Shown here one piece after another: positions 12,381 to 26,179 of a stretch of 64,000 nt of DNA. Source of the stretch: Psettodes erumei (lineage: Eukaryota; Chordata; Actinopteri; Pleuronectiformes; Psettodidae). Each line of letters starts with the position of its first letter. The stretch's first letter is position 1. Under the pieces are notes generated by a model that worked only from the letters and a program-made list of their open reading frames with translations, had not been told where the DNA came from and ran no database searches. The DNA is taken from contig JAFBJZ010000612.1 of assembly GCA_016785225.1 (NCBI GenBank), forward strand, positions 248,001 to 312,000. Direction: 5' to 3'. The position numbers and the translations under genes were made by a program.

Positions 12381-15300
12381 ATGACTGCCACCACTCTTCT
12401 CCTGCTCTTCATTCTCTCTCTCATGAGTGAGTCGTTTGATGTTCCTTCCATTTCTCAAGTGTGTTGCAAAGTTTGCCTCTTGTCTTTTTGTTCAGAACAG
12501 CAGCCTGATCTTGGGCTCTGCAGCTTTTCTTCCCACGTGTGAGTTTATCGCTGATTAAGATGTTAATCCGCATTTTGCCATCATGACAAGGGACCCGCCC
12601 ACCACTATTGCATTAGCTTCCTGGAGACTTACTTACTTACTTACCTGTACCTGTACAATAGCCACTTCTTGCCTGACACTGACAAAAAGCTAATCATAAC
12701 TTGTCTCTGCCGTTGGTTACCTCAGTGTTTGTCCCACACAGTGACTGTAGTCACCATGGGTTAGTGTGCATTCAGGTTAATGTCTCCACTGAGCTGTAAA
12801 GACAAGGCCACACACACACACGTTACACTTCTGGTAGTTAGTAGTGGCCTGCTAAAGTCAGTATGACCAGCACAATAAACTGCTAAGCAGAGGTTAGTCA
12901 GGTCTCAGTGAACACTGAACTAACCATGAATGAAGGCAGCGTCTTGTAGATAACCATGCAAAGCTCACATTACATGTGGCACTATGAGCATTTAATTTCC
13001 ATTTTTAATCAAGTGCTGGTCCATATTCCAAATCTTCTTGAAGCAGACAGGCTGAAGGAACCGGTACCGCACTGATTGTTCAATTATGTAATGATCACAT
13101 CACCCTGAACTACTGAAGCTTAAGAACAGGTAAGGGCCACTGTGTGTAGTTCTAATGTTCTTCCATATTCACAATGACACAAGGATGAACATTTGAAACA
13201 ATCACAGCACAGTCCTGAGCAATTACATTTAATTACTTTATCACCCTGTTATGATTTAACAGTATTTCAAAGCCTTCACCACTGCCCAGGAATATAATTA
13301 TGCTATAAAAACAACATAAATTTTCTTTAATTTATCACATTAAAACCTACATTTCACTTGCTAATGTTTTGCCAGAAATAGTTAGTTTGTGGAAGAGGAT
13401 TTTAATTTCAAACTTAAATAACCCACTGTGTTTAATTTGTCTGTATTTTTACCCTCCCTACAGATTTCTAGACATAACTGTCTCGACCTCGGTGCCCTCA
13501 GTGGTAGCTGCAGCCTGCAGTGTCACTCAGTTATGTTTTGCATTTATGTTTTTCTATCATATTGTTTCTGTACATACCATACCAGCATAAAGGTTTCACG
13601 TTGCCATGAAAGGTATATTAGAGGCAGAAGTCTTACATTAACTGTCTTCCCTGCATTTGTATTCCAGGTCATTTTTTCATCAAGAATATGAGTCCTTATG
13701 ACAAAAAAAAATCCAAAACCCATAAAGGGGACCTGGTGTGTCACAACAACTTTTACCTCAGAGGGAAGGTTTTAAAAACTGTGCGCGGCACTCATACTCA
13801 TAAAATACTTGTAAGTAAAAGCAGATGGGCTCTTTCTTAATAATTTACTAGTCCTATTTTATACCTACCATAAAGAAAGAACTGTCGACTCTCTTTTGGG
13901 CACCACATTCTCGAGTGTCTCCACCCACCACTGTCCTAAAAGAGTCTCCTTTTATTAACCTGACCTTGTGTTTCATGGCTTGTTGAGTTTTCCATCCTTT
14001 ACACACTAAATTAAGCTTGTAGCTTGTTTATAAAAAAAACTAAAAATGAAATTAACAAGGCGAAAAACTAAATCAGTGCCATTGTTGTTCACATCTGCTC
14101 TACAAAAACCGCTGGACTCTGACAAAGATCGGGTACGACAGGCAACACGGTCGAGCATTACTCTGCAGCATCCGTCAAGGCAAAGATACCCTGAAGTCCA
14201 CGCCTAAATTATTTACATGATGTAATACATCAAGCGGGCACATCGCACTTCTCTGTGTGTTCCGCCATGTTGTTGTTGTTGTGTTTGTGTTTCTCTGAAG
14301 GCTGGAGGATTTCACAGGGCCGTTTACTGTGCTCAGACGTTCGGCACCACTCGTCAGGGACAGCATTGTCACCGTACTGTAATTCAAAAAGCAGTCGACA
14401 TGGCATGGATTGCACTGTATGTTGTACGATAAACCTCAGTAAACTCTCTTTGCTAGGAAGTTGCTCAACCTGCTAAAAAATACAGGCAAATGTATAAATC
14501 AAAGAAATGAGATGGGGCCAGTTCAGATAGAAGTTACATGTGATCGACGTCTCGCCTATTAGTTTAAAGTCAGTTTAACCAATATCTTTCTCTTGCACAA
14601 ATAGATTCTTCAGGTTCTTACTGCACGGTGAAATACGTTTCCTCGGAAGTTGAAACGATCTGCGGAGTGAAGAGCTGTCATTTGGTGCCAACAGAGCCCC
14701 TTCGCGCTCTCCCTTCACAAGCAGCTGAGAGCACCAGCATTGGCTGTGACATGAGAACTTGAAGCAGCAGGGTGCTGCTGAATAAGAACATCCGTGCTCA
14801 CTCAGCCTTCCCCGCGTGTAATCACACAAAAACAGTCAACTCATGTGGCACAGAGGGGGTGAAGCCGTCCAGATACGAAACGCTTCCTGCGCGGTTGTCA
14901 CTTTGTTTGACAATGTAGACGTAACGGCTGAGAGAGTGGGTCAAAAAGCATTTTCCCTCTGACTTATTCATACGATCACTTTTACATAACCAATAATTTA
15001 GGGCTGAAGAAACACAAAGCTTCAGGGATCCTCTCACAGCGAAGGATGCATGAGTGGATTTTTGTTTGTTCGTGTACTCCAGAACCCCCGCAGTAAAGCG
15101 TGAGGCTGCAAGATGCAAACGCACACACTTAGTGAGAGCACACAATTCGGGCCTTAATGCCCTTTGGTAAATTTACTTCGTTTACAGCCAACTTGTTTAT
15201 TGTTCATCATTCATGATGAACTGCAAACATACTGTAAAAATATCAAGCTTGGAACTGCAAGACATGCACAGGATGCAGGGACATTTCTGTGTTCAGTTTT

Positions 15301-18300
15301 GCTCTGAAAGGGAGACACACTACCCCTTCTAACAGAGCTTGTGGTCTGCTGCTGGACGAACACATGGCTTTTATTTACCCATGACATTTATGTTTGGCTG
15401 ACTGACCGGGCTCTTTTCCAACGGGGCAGTAAAGGTACACGCAGCTCCACTTGTACGTTTTTAAGCACCCGTGCATCCTGGGGTTTTGTAGCCATCTCCC
15501 AGTATATATTTTTTAAGATCTAATGTTCTCCCCCTCGTGTTTCCTGTAGGCAGCAGGGCAGAGAATGCAGAGGAGCGGCTGGTGAACTACCTGTTGGGCC
15601 CAGAGCGCTACAACAAACTGATCAGACCAGCCGTCAACAAGAGCCAGCAGGTCACCATCTCCATACAGGTGTCCCTGTCTCAGCTTATCAGCGTAGTAAG
15701 TATATTTAAATACACATACGCACAGATTGACCAATATGCCAAAAAAAGGACTCCCTGCACCATTTGATTTGATGGTTGTTTGGATTATAGCAGATAAAAT
15801 AAGTGTGTGTGAGCTGGATCCAGTTTTAATATTTCTGCAGCAGGGTCACAATGCACAATTTACATCTCTGCAAAATCTCTGCCCATACTGAGCTCACCAA
15901 GGGCACTTTGTTGTGTTGTTTTGTCACCTGGACCCGACAACTTGGATTCACATCTGTTAAAGCTTCTGGCGATCCTTGTGCAGTCTACTCTTTTACTATG
16001 CTGGGTTATTTCTTCCATGGAGGTTGCCTAATTCATGCATCACACACTTCTGTGTAAACTCATAGTTTTACACTTGATAATTTGTCGTCCTGTTCATTAC
16101 TGAACCTACAGAGGCAGTATTACTGATATACTTGACCGCAGCTCTCTCCCTAACCCTCTCTGGTTAGTTGTGTTGCATCTTTTAAGGCTAGGGCAGTTTA
16201 CATGGTTATCAATTTTGTTGCTCTACCCCATGGGCCTTTCTCCCAACTGATAATCTGACTTCACTCTGAAAACGCCAAAGTCATGCCTTAAAAAATCTGT
16301 AACTAAGGAGTATGACTGCTTTACTCAAACTTCTATAATTGCTGTGGGGTCATTTTATTATTGCATCCTTACAGTAACCTAACCCGGTCATAAATGTTAG
16401 AAGCACTGAGTAAATATGGCATCCTTACGTGTTACAATTAAAGCTTCATAATGATGCATCACACTGCCAGAGTGCAAAGACATGCGGGCTGCTTTCGGTT
16501 GCCTGCAGGTGGGAATGAGTCTGGATCTGTTTGCCTGTCTCTTTGAGTTAACCCCGTGATGGACAGGTGACCTGCCCAGCACCCCACCTCTCACCTGAAT
16601 GCATGTTTGAGCGATTGCAGCGTCCTCTCAATCTCAGTACAAGTAATTTAGGTAATGGATGGAACAATAATTTGCTGGGTTTTTTTAAGTAATCCATCTG
16701 TGGATTATCCATGTTTCCGGAATATTGACTGAAGCCTGTTAGTCAGTATGTGACCGTGAATTCGTTGAACCAGCACACATTAATTCACTAAGGATTTTCC
16801 GTGTCTGTGGCATACCGGTGTGCCTACAAACAAGTTGGAAACCAGCTCAGTCACTATTTCTTCGCCTTCTAGACATGATTTCCTATTTAACTTTATGGTA
16901 CAGATATTAAGATAAATTAAGTCACATTTCTTTTTACTGTACATTCCGTTACTCAGCTCAACTCTGTCAAAAATGTTTTCCACACCTCAAAACACAAAAA
17001 CACAAAAACTCCTACACAATCATACACCTCTCAAAAGCCTCATAAATGTCACAAAAGTAGTTCTGCCCAAAACTGTTTGTGATATTGTGTTCACCCCTCA
17101 AAGGCGTGCTTTCATATTCGGGTTTGACCTTTTTGATGTCTTGCTAAAACCACCCCAAGGATGCAACATTATAATAGTACAACAATTTATGTTGTAAGTC
17201 AGATATTATGGAAGCTGTGCACAATTTATAACAAGCTGTCTGATGTGTTCTTGCAGAATGAGAGAGAGCAGATAATGACAACCAACTTATGGCTGTTCCA
17301 GGTACAGTACAATCTATGACACTGCTGTATGTTAAGTATGTGGGTGTGTTTATCAGCAATGGCGTTTATGAACCCCTTCCTCTCTCCGCAGGAATGGAAC
17401 GACTACAGGCTGAGATGGGACCCAGACAAGTATGAAGGCATCAAGAAGCTCCGAATACCATCCAAACACATCTGGCTTCCTGATATAGTGCTCTACAACA
17501 AGTAAGCACGTGCAGGTCCCCCCACAAAGACAGGAACAGATTGTCAGTGTTTGATTTAGGCGATCTGGTTAAAAAAAAAATACAACTGTGTTTACAGCTT
17601 GTGTGTATGTGTGTCATACACAAGTATGTGGCCGCATGTTCATGGATCTCAGTATGCTGTGACAAGACTTACAGAACATCATTCTACAGCATTTAAAGTT
17701 TTTCCAACATTCCCACCCAGGTTTTGCAAGAAGAACATCTGTGGCTAAAATAAGCGTGTTTTTTGCGTGGGGGAAAATATTCTGCAGTTTTTCCTGTCAT
17801 TATTCCAAACCGTTTTTTGCTGAGGTGAAGAGGATTAATGAATAATCTGCTTTAATTACCACTCTGGCCAATCATGAGGCAGTGCTTATGTTTGCCTGAT
17901 TATTATCACTGCAGTAAAGGGGGAAAAGGGTCCTCAGAGCTAGTGTTTGGCTGACTGGAGATATTTCTTATTTAAAGGAATAGATTTGTGCAATATGTAG
18001 CTAGAGCCAGGAGAAGGTTAGCGTAGCCTATTATTGGTTATTTGGTCTTGATTTTAAAGGCCTTCTTCTACCTCTGACTCAATACTGTCTTTAATCTTAC
18101 ATCATCTCCAAACTTGTCACAGTGCTGATGGGGTCTACGAGGTGTCCTTCTACTGCAATGCTGTAGTCTCCAACACAGGGGACATTTTTTGGCTCCCACC
18201 GGCAATCTACAAGTCGGCCTGCGCCATCGAGGTGCAGAACTTCCCTTTCGACCAGCAGAACTGCACTCTCAAGTTCCGCTCCTGGACCTACGACCACACA

Positions 18301-20287
18301 GAGGTGGACCTCATCCTCACCAGCGACTTTGCGAGTCGCGACGACTTCACTCCGAGCGGAGAGTGGGACATCGTGTCGCTCCCGGCGCGCAAAAATGAGG
18401 ACCCCAACGACATCACCTACCTGGATATCACCTATGATTTTGTGATCAAGAGGAAGCCACTGTTTTATACCATTAATCTGATCATCCCGTGTGTTCTGAT
18501 CACATCGCTGGCTATCCTGGTTTTCTACCTCCCGTCAGACTGTGGAGAGAAGATGACGCTGTGTATCTCAGTGCTGCTGGCCCTCACTGTGTTCCTGCTG
18601 CTGATATCAAAGATAGTGCCACCCACCTCTCTGGCAGTGCCACTCATTGGTCAGTTTAGCTTCATGTTTTTGTGTGTTTACCGGTCCTGTATATTCAGAA
18701 ATTAGATTAACAGGAAAACCTGAACCTGGAACCAGAAATACTTGAGCATTATTGACAATTGACAAGTAGAAATGATTGTAATTGCTCAGTAAATCAGTTA
18801 AAGTTCTTTTTAAAACTAGAAACTCAGAGCAGGAAATGTGCATGACATGATTCTGTATGTATATTTTGAAAGAGTGTGCCTTACAGGGCTATCTTTAAGG
18901 ACTCGTCTTTATTCGTCCATGTTGGACACGCTGGCAGCTCAGTCATCATTTTAATACTGAATAACTGATCAGATCAACAACAGAGCAGTGTCATTAAAAG
19001 GAAGAAAAAATATTCAGCTGTTCATTTCAGCTTTTCTTCCTCTACCTCTTCACTCTCTCTCAGGTAAATACTTGATGTTCACCATGGTGCTGGTCACTTT
19101 CTCCATTGTAAGCACCGTCTGCGTCCTCAACGTGCACCACCGCTCCCCGTCCACCCACCACATGCCCGACTGGGTCAAACGCCTCTTCTTGGTCCAGCTG
19201 CCCACCTTCCTCCTCATGAGGCGCCCAGGCTCGTCCAACGTCCGGGATAAACTCCGTCGGAAGTACGCCAACCGGAGCACTGTCGGGAAAAACAGTTCCC
19301 AGAGCTGCACGAAGAAGAAGCAGTACTCCAACATCAGGCTCGGCGGGATCCGAACAGACGCCGACTCTTTCTATGTGAATGAGGACTTGGCCCACAAGTT
19401 TTGCTGGAAGGACCTCCCGGAGGGGGGTGGCGGTGGATTTTCCGACTTCAGGAGGCCCTTGGCTGCTCAGTGGGATGCAGATCTGGAGGAAGCAGTGGAT
19501 GGAGTGAAATACATCGCTGAACATATGAAGACAGAAGACGACGATGAAGGGGTGAGAAGATAAAGATGTGTGATGAGCAGGAAGAGATAGTACCTAAGAA
19601 TAACAGATGACAGTTATAGAGCAGGGAGAGATGAGACGATTTGTACAAGAAAATGAAGAGGTTATCGGGGCAAGATGAGACATGGAACCTGCATTTGCTT
19701 TTCTCTGTGACATTGTTCCAGCCATCAATCATGTCCCTGTTCCTGACAACAACATCATATATTCTCAGAAAACCCTGCACGAATGTACAAACACAAACTG
19801 ATTGAACACGGCACCCGCCCTAACCCCAGAATTGTGGCCCTGGGCTTCTAAGCTTCCACAAAACTCCCACACTTAATAAATATTATAAACAAGTTTTGCG
19901 GCTGTAATTGCTCATGGCAGGTTTTGCATCGAGCTGCTTCTCTTCCTCTTAGTATCAACCAGCTACAGTGCAGTTAAAAATACAACCTGATGTGCATCCG
20001 GTGTCCTAGAAGCTTAAGAGCCACATCAGCACTTAATGAAAGACTTCGTCTTACGTGCCAAACTTTGGAAAACTTTAGAAATGCATCTGCACAATCTGTC
20101 TTATCAACCTGTAATAGTTGGACTTGTTTGCTTCCAGATCATAGAAGACTGGAAGTACGTGGCCATGGTAATAGACCGTCTGTTCCTGTGGATCTTCATC
20201 CTGGTGTGTGTGGTGGGAACACTGGGGCTCTTCATGCAGCCGCTGTTCCAGAGCTATAACACACCCACTGCTGATGACACTGAGTGA
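12381..20287 (+). CDS. chrnb5: Neuronal nicotinic acetylcholine receptor beta subunit (beta2/beta4 class, probably beta5), complete
   Basis: Seven exons: 12381-12426, 15550-15695, 17257-17301, 17392-17501, 18123-18649, 19064-19551, 20138-20287, with TGA at 20285-20287; product 503 aa. The 45- and 110-bp exons are hallmarks of this family. Residues 1-16 are a signal peptide. The extracellular ligand-binding domain has the 13-residue Cys-loop (C149-C163) and lacks the vicinal cysteines of alpha subunits. M1 is about 229-252; M2 is about 258-281, with the GEK selectivity motif and Leu268 at 9'. M3 is about 294-316, then a variable cytoplasmic loop, and M4 about 469-490. It forms cation channels with alpha subunits. 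Residues agree partly with beta2 (SKHIWLPD, SFY-NAVVS) and partly with beta4 (NAEE, NEREQIMTTN, THTxxP). This mix and its place upstream of chrna6 suggest beta5, known in fish and absent from mammals; a diverged beta2 is the alternative. Introns are interrupted at G292, unlike mammalian beta2/beta4. C127 is an extra extracellular cysteine. Confidence 0.9.
12427..15549 (+). other. chrnb5 intron 1
   Basis: A 3.1 kb intron with donor GTGAGT and acceptor CCTGTAG. It contains an (ACTT)n tract near 12627-12645. From about 14080 to 15140 it is noticeably richer in CpG than the surrounding AT-rich DNA, with a (TTG)n run near 14270-14283. No exon is recognised in it. Confidence 0.6.
16490..16665 (+). 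repeat. Degenerate dispersed fish repeat
   Basis: The string CCGTGATGGACAGGTGACCTGCCCAG and the following CACCCCACCTCTCACC resemble a dispersed element very common in fish, in which a 'gatggactggcgacctgtcc...cgcctctcgccc' core precedes a GGAT-rich tail. A short GGTAATGGATGGA remnant of such a tail sits near 16651-16664. The copy lies in chrnb5 intron 2. Boundaries are approximate and the element class is not certain. Confidence 0.45.
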
Positions 20288-23200
20288 GTAACACACTGAG
20301 GCATGCAGTCACATACACTCATACACACAGGGCACACATCAGCAGTAGAAGTGCATATTTTCCCTGTCTGTTCTCTAAGCATTTCTTTGTTTAGCCATGG
20401 TCAGTGTGTCAGAACTGCTTCTGAATTGGCTCCAAATTTATAGGGACCAAGGATTTGTTCTGAATTTTTGCCCAAACTGTCGTGAGCACCGGCTGTCTGT
20501 GCCTCTTTATTTCATCAGCGCTTTTAGCAGGCACTAACATTTGCGTCTAAGACTACGCAAAGCTGCAGTTGCTTCTTCACAGTGGTTTGACAGTGGGAAG
20601 TTTTAATGTTGAAACAGGAGTAAAACAGCACCAAACAGGTGGTGAGCAATGGTTTCTCTCCTATCTGTAGCTGTGTTGCATGATTTTTCAAACGTTAGTT
20701 TATTTCCTTTTCTTGCTAAAATAATAGTACAAAATCAGGGTCAGTTTAAAATTGACCAAGACTAAACTACTCTCAATCCGATAGTTAATTCTGCTAATGC
20801 TAACTACTGTACTAACTACATAATTATTAATAACTGATTTTTTTCCATAGGTATGGAGATTTCTAGGATTTCTGTGGTAAGTAAGAGGAAACAGTTGAAT
20901 AAATCTCTCTTTGGAACTTGAACTGACAATCTACACCAGGTCTGTCTCTGCTGGTTGGACATAACCAGTCTAAAAAACGAGCTGTGTTTGCAGCAGTGGA
21001 GCTCAAACAAAAGACGTTCATAATGGAACACTATTTTTTTTTTCTTTTCCAACTGCACTGCTTCTATTTTGCTGGACTATGCAGCCAACGAAGCTTCACC
21101 ATCATCACAGGCACAATAACGTTGATATACTTTTTATAACATTAACTTCTGTCGAGTTGACATTGTCATCCAGCAAAGGTGATGCCTGTGCATCATTTTT
21201 CTGTGTTTAACTTTCACAGTGTACAAAACAAACTACAAAAAATTGTAATTCCTTATCCTGTAAAACTACAAGGCCTGCTCTCCTCTGCTGCATTGCTAAT
21301 GTGAAAGATAAGACATTATTATACATGATACCACTTGCTTATCTTGGTACAGTCCAATCAATCATATTTTCTCTTGCTGTACACTTCTCTAACCAAGCTT
21401 TATTGTAACAAAGTGAGGGTGCTTTGTCAAGTCCACCTTTTTTCCTCATAAAAATATGAATGCACCATCTCTCTTTCTGTCTTTCCCTTGTTCTGCTTCA
21501 GAGCTTTGTGCCTCATCTCCGCCATCCATCTCCCACGTGGGGTTGTACCCATTAATGTATTGTCTTATTTTGAAGAATGTGTATTATTTTCTCTTGCTTT
21601 TCCCTTTGGTCTCTCCCTCACTTGCTTGGTAATTCTCCTATTTTCTCCCCTTTTTTGGGCCGTGTCAAATCGCACGGCCTGTCAGAAAAACCCCCACACT
21701 GCCTAAGTAAGAAAATTGTGCTAAAATGGAAAAATGTCAAAAAGCACATAAGGATGGAAAGAAGTCTTCAAAAGATGGATGAAATCCAAAACGACTGTGA
21801 CAGGTTGATTCCTTAGCAGTATGTGTATATGTATACACTATATGCACAGTACGTATGCATACACAATCACACCTTTTTTTTCTCCATCACTGTTTGAAAG
21901 GAAAAGATGACTTCCAGCTCATTTTGGGTCTCTTTTTTAACAGCTGCCTTAAAGCCTGACAGAAGATTAATTAAGACAAAAGTGAACTGTTGCAGAAAAA
22001 GTGTCTGATTATTTCTGTCATTGCTGCTTGGAGGTGAGAAAGTAAGCTGGGTTCCAGGTTCTCTCTCTTCGCTCCCTTTGTTCATTCTCTACACATCTGT
22101 TTGTCACACTTTTGTTGCAAACAGCTAAGCGACACTCTGACTGCCTGCCAAGAGAGGCTGTCTGAAAAAGTAGGCTCTTATCTCCCTATTTAAACTGTAT
22201 TCAGTCTTCTGAATAAGTCATTCACATCAGGTATAAACAAGTTTGCATTCTAACACCTCCTATGAACTGGTCCTTTTTTTCCATGTAACCCAGTTCATCC
22301 AGTTTTAGTAATATGTGCACCAATGTTATTCAAACTTTCTCGAGACACCTCTTCTGATTCTGCCGTCTTTGCCAAGTTCACAAATTTTTGTTCTAAATCC
22401 TGTACATTTTCTCACAAAAAGCCATAAAACAACCACCAGCTGTGAAAATTTGTTTGAGCATCGTTTTGCAAAGTCAGACTTTTAGGCCCTGTCTTTATAT
22501 CATACCCGAGGGTGTGTCTGTGCGGGATGTGATTCAACTGTCTGTCAGCCCTCCACTCTGAGCTGATCACTGACAGCAGGAGTTCCACACTTGAGGGTAA
22601 ATACGGTTGAACAACTCTTGCAGCACACTTTCGCAAAGAATGAGGAAACTATTAGTGGAAGAGAAAGCAGTTTATTGCCTTTGTGGATGGGATAGGCGAC
22701 ACTCTGCAAACACTGAGGCTGAGTCCTGACAGTGTGGGATAAAAGGTGTCAGAATGTGGAACGAGGCAGACAGAGTCAGTAGAAAGTATTTTTATGCTTC
22801 TCAAAAGCCAATATAATGACATTAATGTGCCATTTGTCATGTGTCACACATGTTTCCTGTGGATGAACTCAAATACACTTTGAACTTTTCCTCAACTTTT
22901 TTTTTTTTGGTTTGTTTGTTCATGTTTTGATCAAATGGCTCAGAAGACAGGGTTCAAGCAGTTGTGTCTGTGTTTTGTGCCAACAGTCTTGTGGATGTGT
23001 GTATGTGTAAGGGCTGCTCTGCTCGAGAAAGAATATTTTCAAACAAGCATTCGTCCAGTAGAAAATGTGATTGTGAATTGTTCGTCATTGGCATTCGTGA
23101 GATAAAGTGAGCTACATTGACAATTTATGGTGAAGGGAAAAGTTCTTTTTGCACACACACAGACACACACGTACTTGAGTTCAAAAACCTTTTTAAGCCT

Positions 23201-23674
23201 CAGCTCTTGTTGAATCCACATGCAGGGTCACATTCTGTTAATGGACATTGTGGTTGCTGTGCTTCTGTGTGCGTACGAGAGAGCCTCCCTCCTTGGCCTG
23301 ACAAAAGAGGAAATGTGCTCGGCAGCACTAATACGCTTTTGTTCCATTGAGGGTGAATGTGTGTGTGTGTGTGTGTGTTTGCCAGTGCATGTGCTCCAAT
23401 TTGTGAACTCCATCTGCCAACAAAAAGGTAATATAAGGTGAAAATAACATCACCTTCCAACTGTCAGCAGCCCGTGGAGACAGAGCACACTGTTACTTTT
23501 TATGTGCCATTGCATGAATGAACACCCACGTCTAATAGACTATGATAAGATTTAACAGACCCAAATTCTTTATCTCAGCAAAAGTGAAAAACTGATTCCT
23601 GAAGTCAGCAAAAACACTGTGAGGCTCTGGTGTGGTTGACAGCTATCGACAAAACGCATATTTACTGTGCGTTT

Positions 23675-23717
<43 letters not shown>

Positions 23718-26170
23718 TATTTCCCACATGTGCCACCCTATCAATATGAGGTTGACTGGAGCATAAAGGTGACAGATGTGGTGTTGGTGTGTCTAGGGGA
23801 AAGGGAGGAGGACAGCTGCAGTATTAGAATGTGTAATGTAATGTAATGTTGTGTGCAACTTAACTAATACATCAGAAAGACATTACCATGGGGCTGTGAT
23901 TGCAAACATGGGATGCCTAATTAGTATAACCATGTAAGCGAGAACACAAATGGACAGTGTACTACATTGTGCCTAAATCATTTCGGTAATTGCAGCATAA
24001 CGGGTACATAATACTTAAACAATGTACAAGTATGTAAAACTATATATTTTATAGGAAAGCACGTTAATTCATATAAAATAGCCAGTTTCCAACTGGCCGG
24101 TTGTAGTTGCTTGAAAGCTGTTGCCCTTATGCTGAAAATACCAATCCATTTCTTATATGACGTATGCAATTATTTGTCAGATATGTTGGCACAGTTGGGT
24201 ACTTGTACCACAAGATCTACTTGGTAATGCGAGTAGCTCACGGAATTTGAGAAAAATACAAAAAATAGGATTTGATGAAAGCATGCAGCTGTAGTGAGTC
24301 ACCAGCAACAGCAGCAGCAAAAAGTGAGTCAGACGTAATACCTGGGTACATGAAAACTAAATGAGAAGTCGGAACAGTTACCTAAAAGTAATTAAATGGC
24401 TAAATTGCGTAGTTTAAATAGTTCTGAAGATAAATGGCTGAAGTTGAAAGTTAAATGTAGTGTATAAATGGTTAAAATGGTTAGCCCAGTGAAATAGGTG
24501 AGCAAATCAAATGGAGTTATAGCTAATGGATAAATTTGATGGCTAAGTAAGAAATACAGTAAATAATTGATTTAAAACTAATACATTGTTGAAATTAAAA
24601 CCTTGATTATACAGTTCAGCTTATGTAAACGTAATTTTTGACCTAGCAAGAGCAACCTAAATCTTAACAGTTCAGTGGAATGAAAAGTAATAATTCAAGA
24701 TGATATTGTTAAAAGTGACCCACAACAACGATCATCTAAGTGAACCCAACTTTTCAGATCAGCAGTTATTTTGTCCATCACACACATGTAATGTTACCTT
24801 TTTGATCATTTGTTAAACAACTGTGGAGACTGAAGTAACATCCATAGTGAATGTCCAGCACGGTGGTCTCTAAATTTTGAAAATGCCAAGATGTGAAAAC
24901 TAAGGCCTCTGATTGTAAGTAAAACATTACCCAAAGAGGTCATGAGTAGGAACAGGAAGTGTAAGATAGGCATTGCTTGGTGATAAAAATCAGGGTGCTA
25001 CACAGATACAAACTCTGGTCACACCTTGACCACATTATTTCAGTTTCCTTAAATTAATTTATTTAGTTTTTCTGGCCAAGAACGAGAGGAGAAGACTCCA
25101 CTCGCATGTCTGTGTGTGTTAAATATGAAGCCACAGCCCGGGAAGCGTTAGCTTAGTTTAGCAAACAGACAGGGAGTGAATGCAAACAGCTAACCTGGCT
25201 CTGTCAAAAAAGGTCACTACACAACTTAACATGACGTGACGCCTCAAACCACACCACAGCCAGCAGATTGACGTTCTCACGCCCTGCGGTGTTTGCCAGG
25301 TCTGCCCCGTGGTGGAAAATCTGGCTCCCTGCTTTGCTAAAGTTTCCTAAGGTTGCTCTCCTAAATAAGCAGGGTCTGTCAGGTCACCTCAGTCCAGAGG
25401 GCTCGTTCTGCTCCACCTACCCACACTGGTGCCTGAGCCTTCACACACTCCACCAAACCTGGATGCGTGCCAGACTCCCTTTCCTTCTTTTGCTCTATCC
25501 CTTCCCTTTATTAACCTCCATTCCTCTCCTTCCCTTCCTCCATATCCTTCCGTTATTCCCATCTCTCTCTATTTTTGCACATAGACACTCCCCCACCCCC
25601 CCATCCCTTTTCAGTCTTTTGTAAATTGCTTGTGGAGAAATGGGAACTAAAAATACGGCGGTGATAAAACCAATTATCTGTCCCTTTTCACGCTACACGC
25701 CCAAATAGCTTAGAACATGGGACAGGCTGTGTGCCAGATACCAGTGTTTGTGCGCCTGCACCTGTGTGTTGTGCTATTCAGTGAACTAATTTAACAGCTC
25801 CCACTGACTGCTGTTACCAGCGTTTGTGTGTGTGTGAACTACTGATCGACTCATCACAGCATTCATGCTTAAGAATTGAAAATAATTGATGCAGTCAGAA
25901 TCGATACTTTTGGACCAGTGTGATGCTGTATAGTGTTCAGTCCAGACTTGAAGAATAGCTGAGGGAGAAGCAGCCAAGGTGAAGTTGTGCCATGCAGCGG
26001 TAGGCCACTCACACCAGATGACCCTGCAGTATTATACTTTCTGAATTTTCACTGTCTCTGTGGCTCCTCTAGATATCGCCTGCAAAGCATGATGGCTTAA
26101 GTCAGCTTGTCCCACAGCATAACCCACTTCCAGCAGTACACAGTATTTGATGGCTCTGTGCGTCAGCTAG
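20288..26170. other. 3' flank of chrnb5 and intergenic DNA
   Basis: The chrnb5 3' UTR begins here; the first AATAAA is at 20898-20903, followed by further AT-rich sequence, so the transcript end is uncertain. Beyond it no exon is recognised. Microsatellites include TG near 23359-23378, TC/TG near 23675-23718 and a TGTAA pentamer near 23829-23849. The block 24360-24600 contains many imperfect copies of AAATGGCTAA-like words and looks like an old internally repetitive insertion of unknown type. Confidence 0.5.
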
Positions 26171-26179
26171 TTTGTGTGC

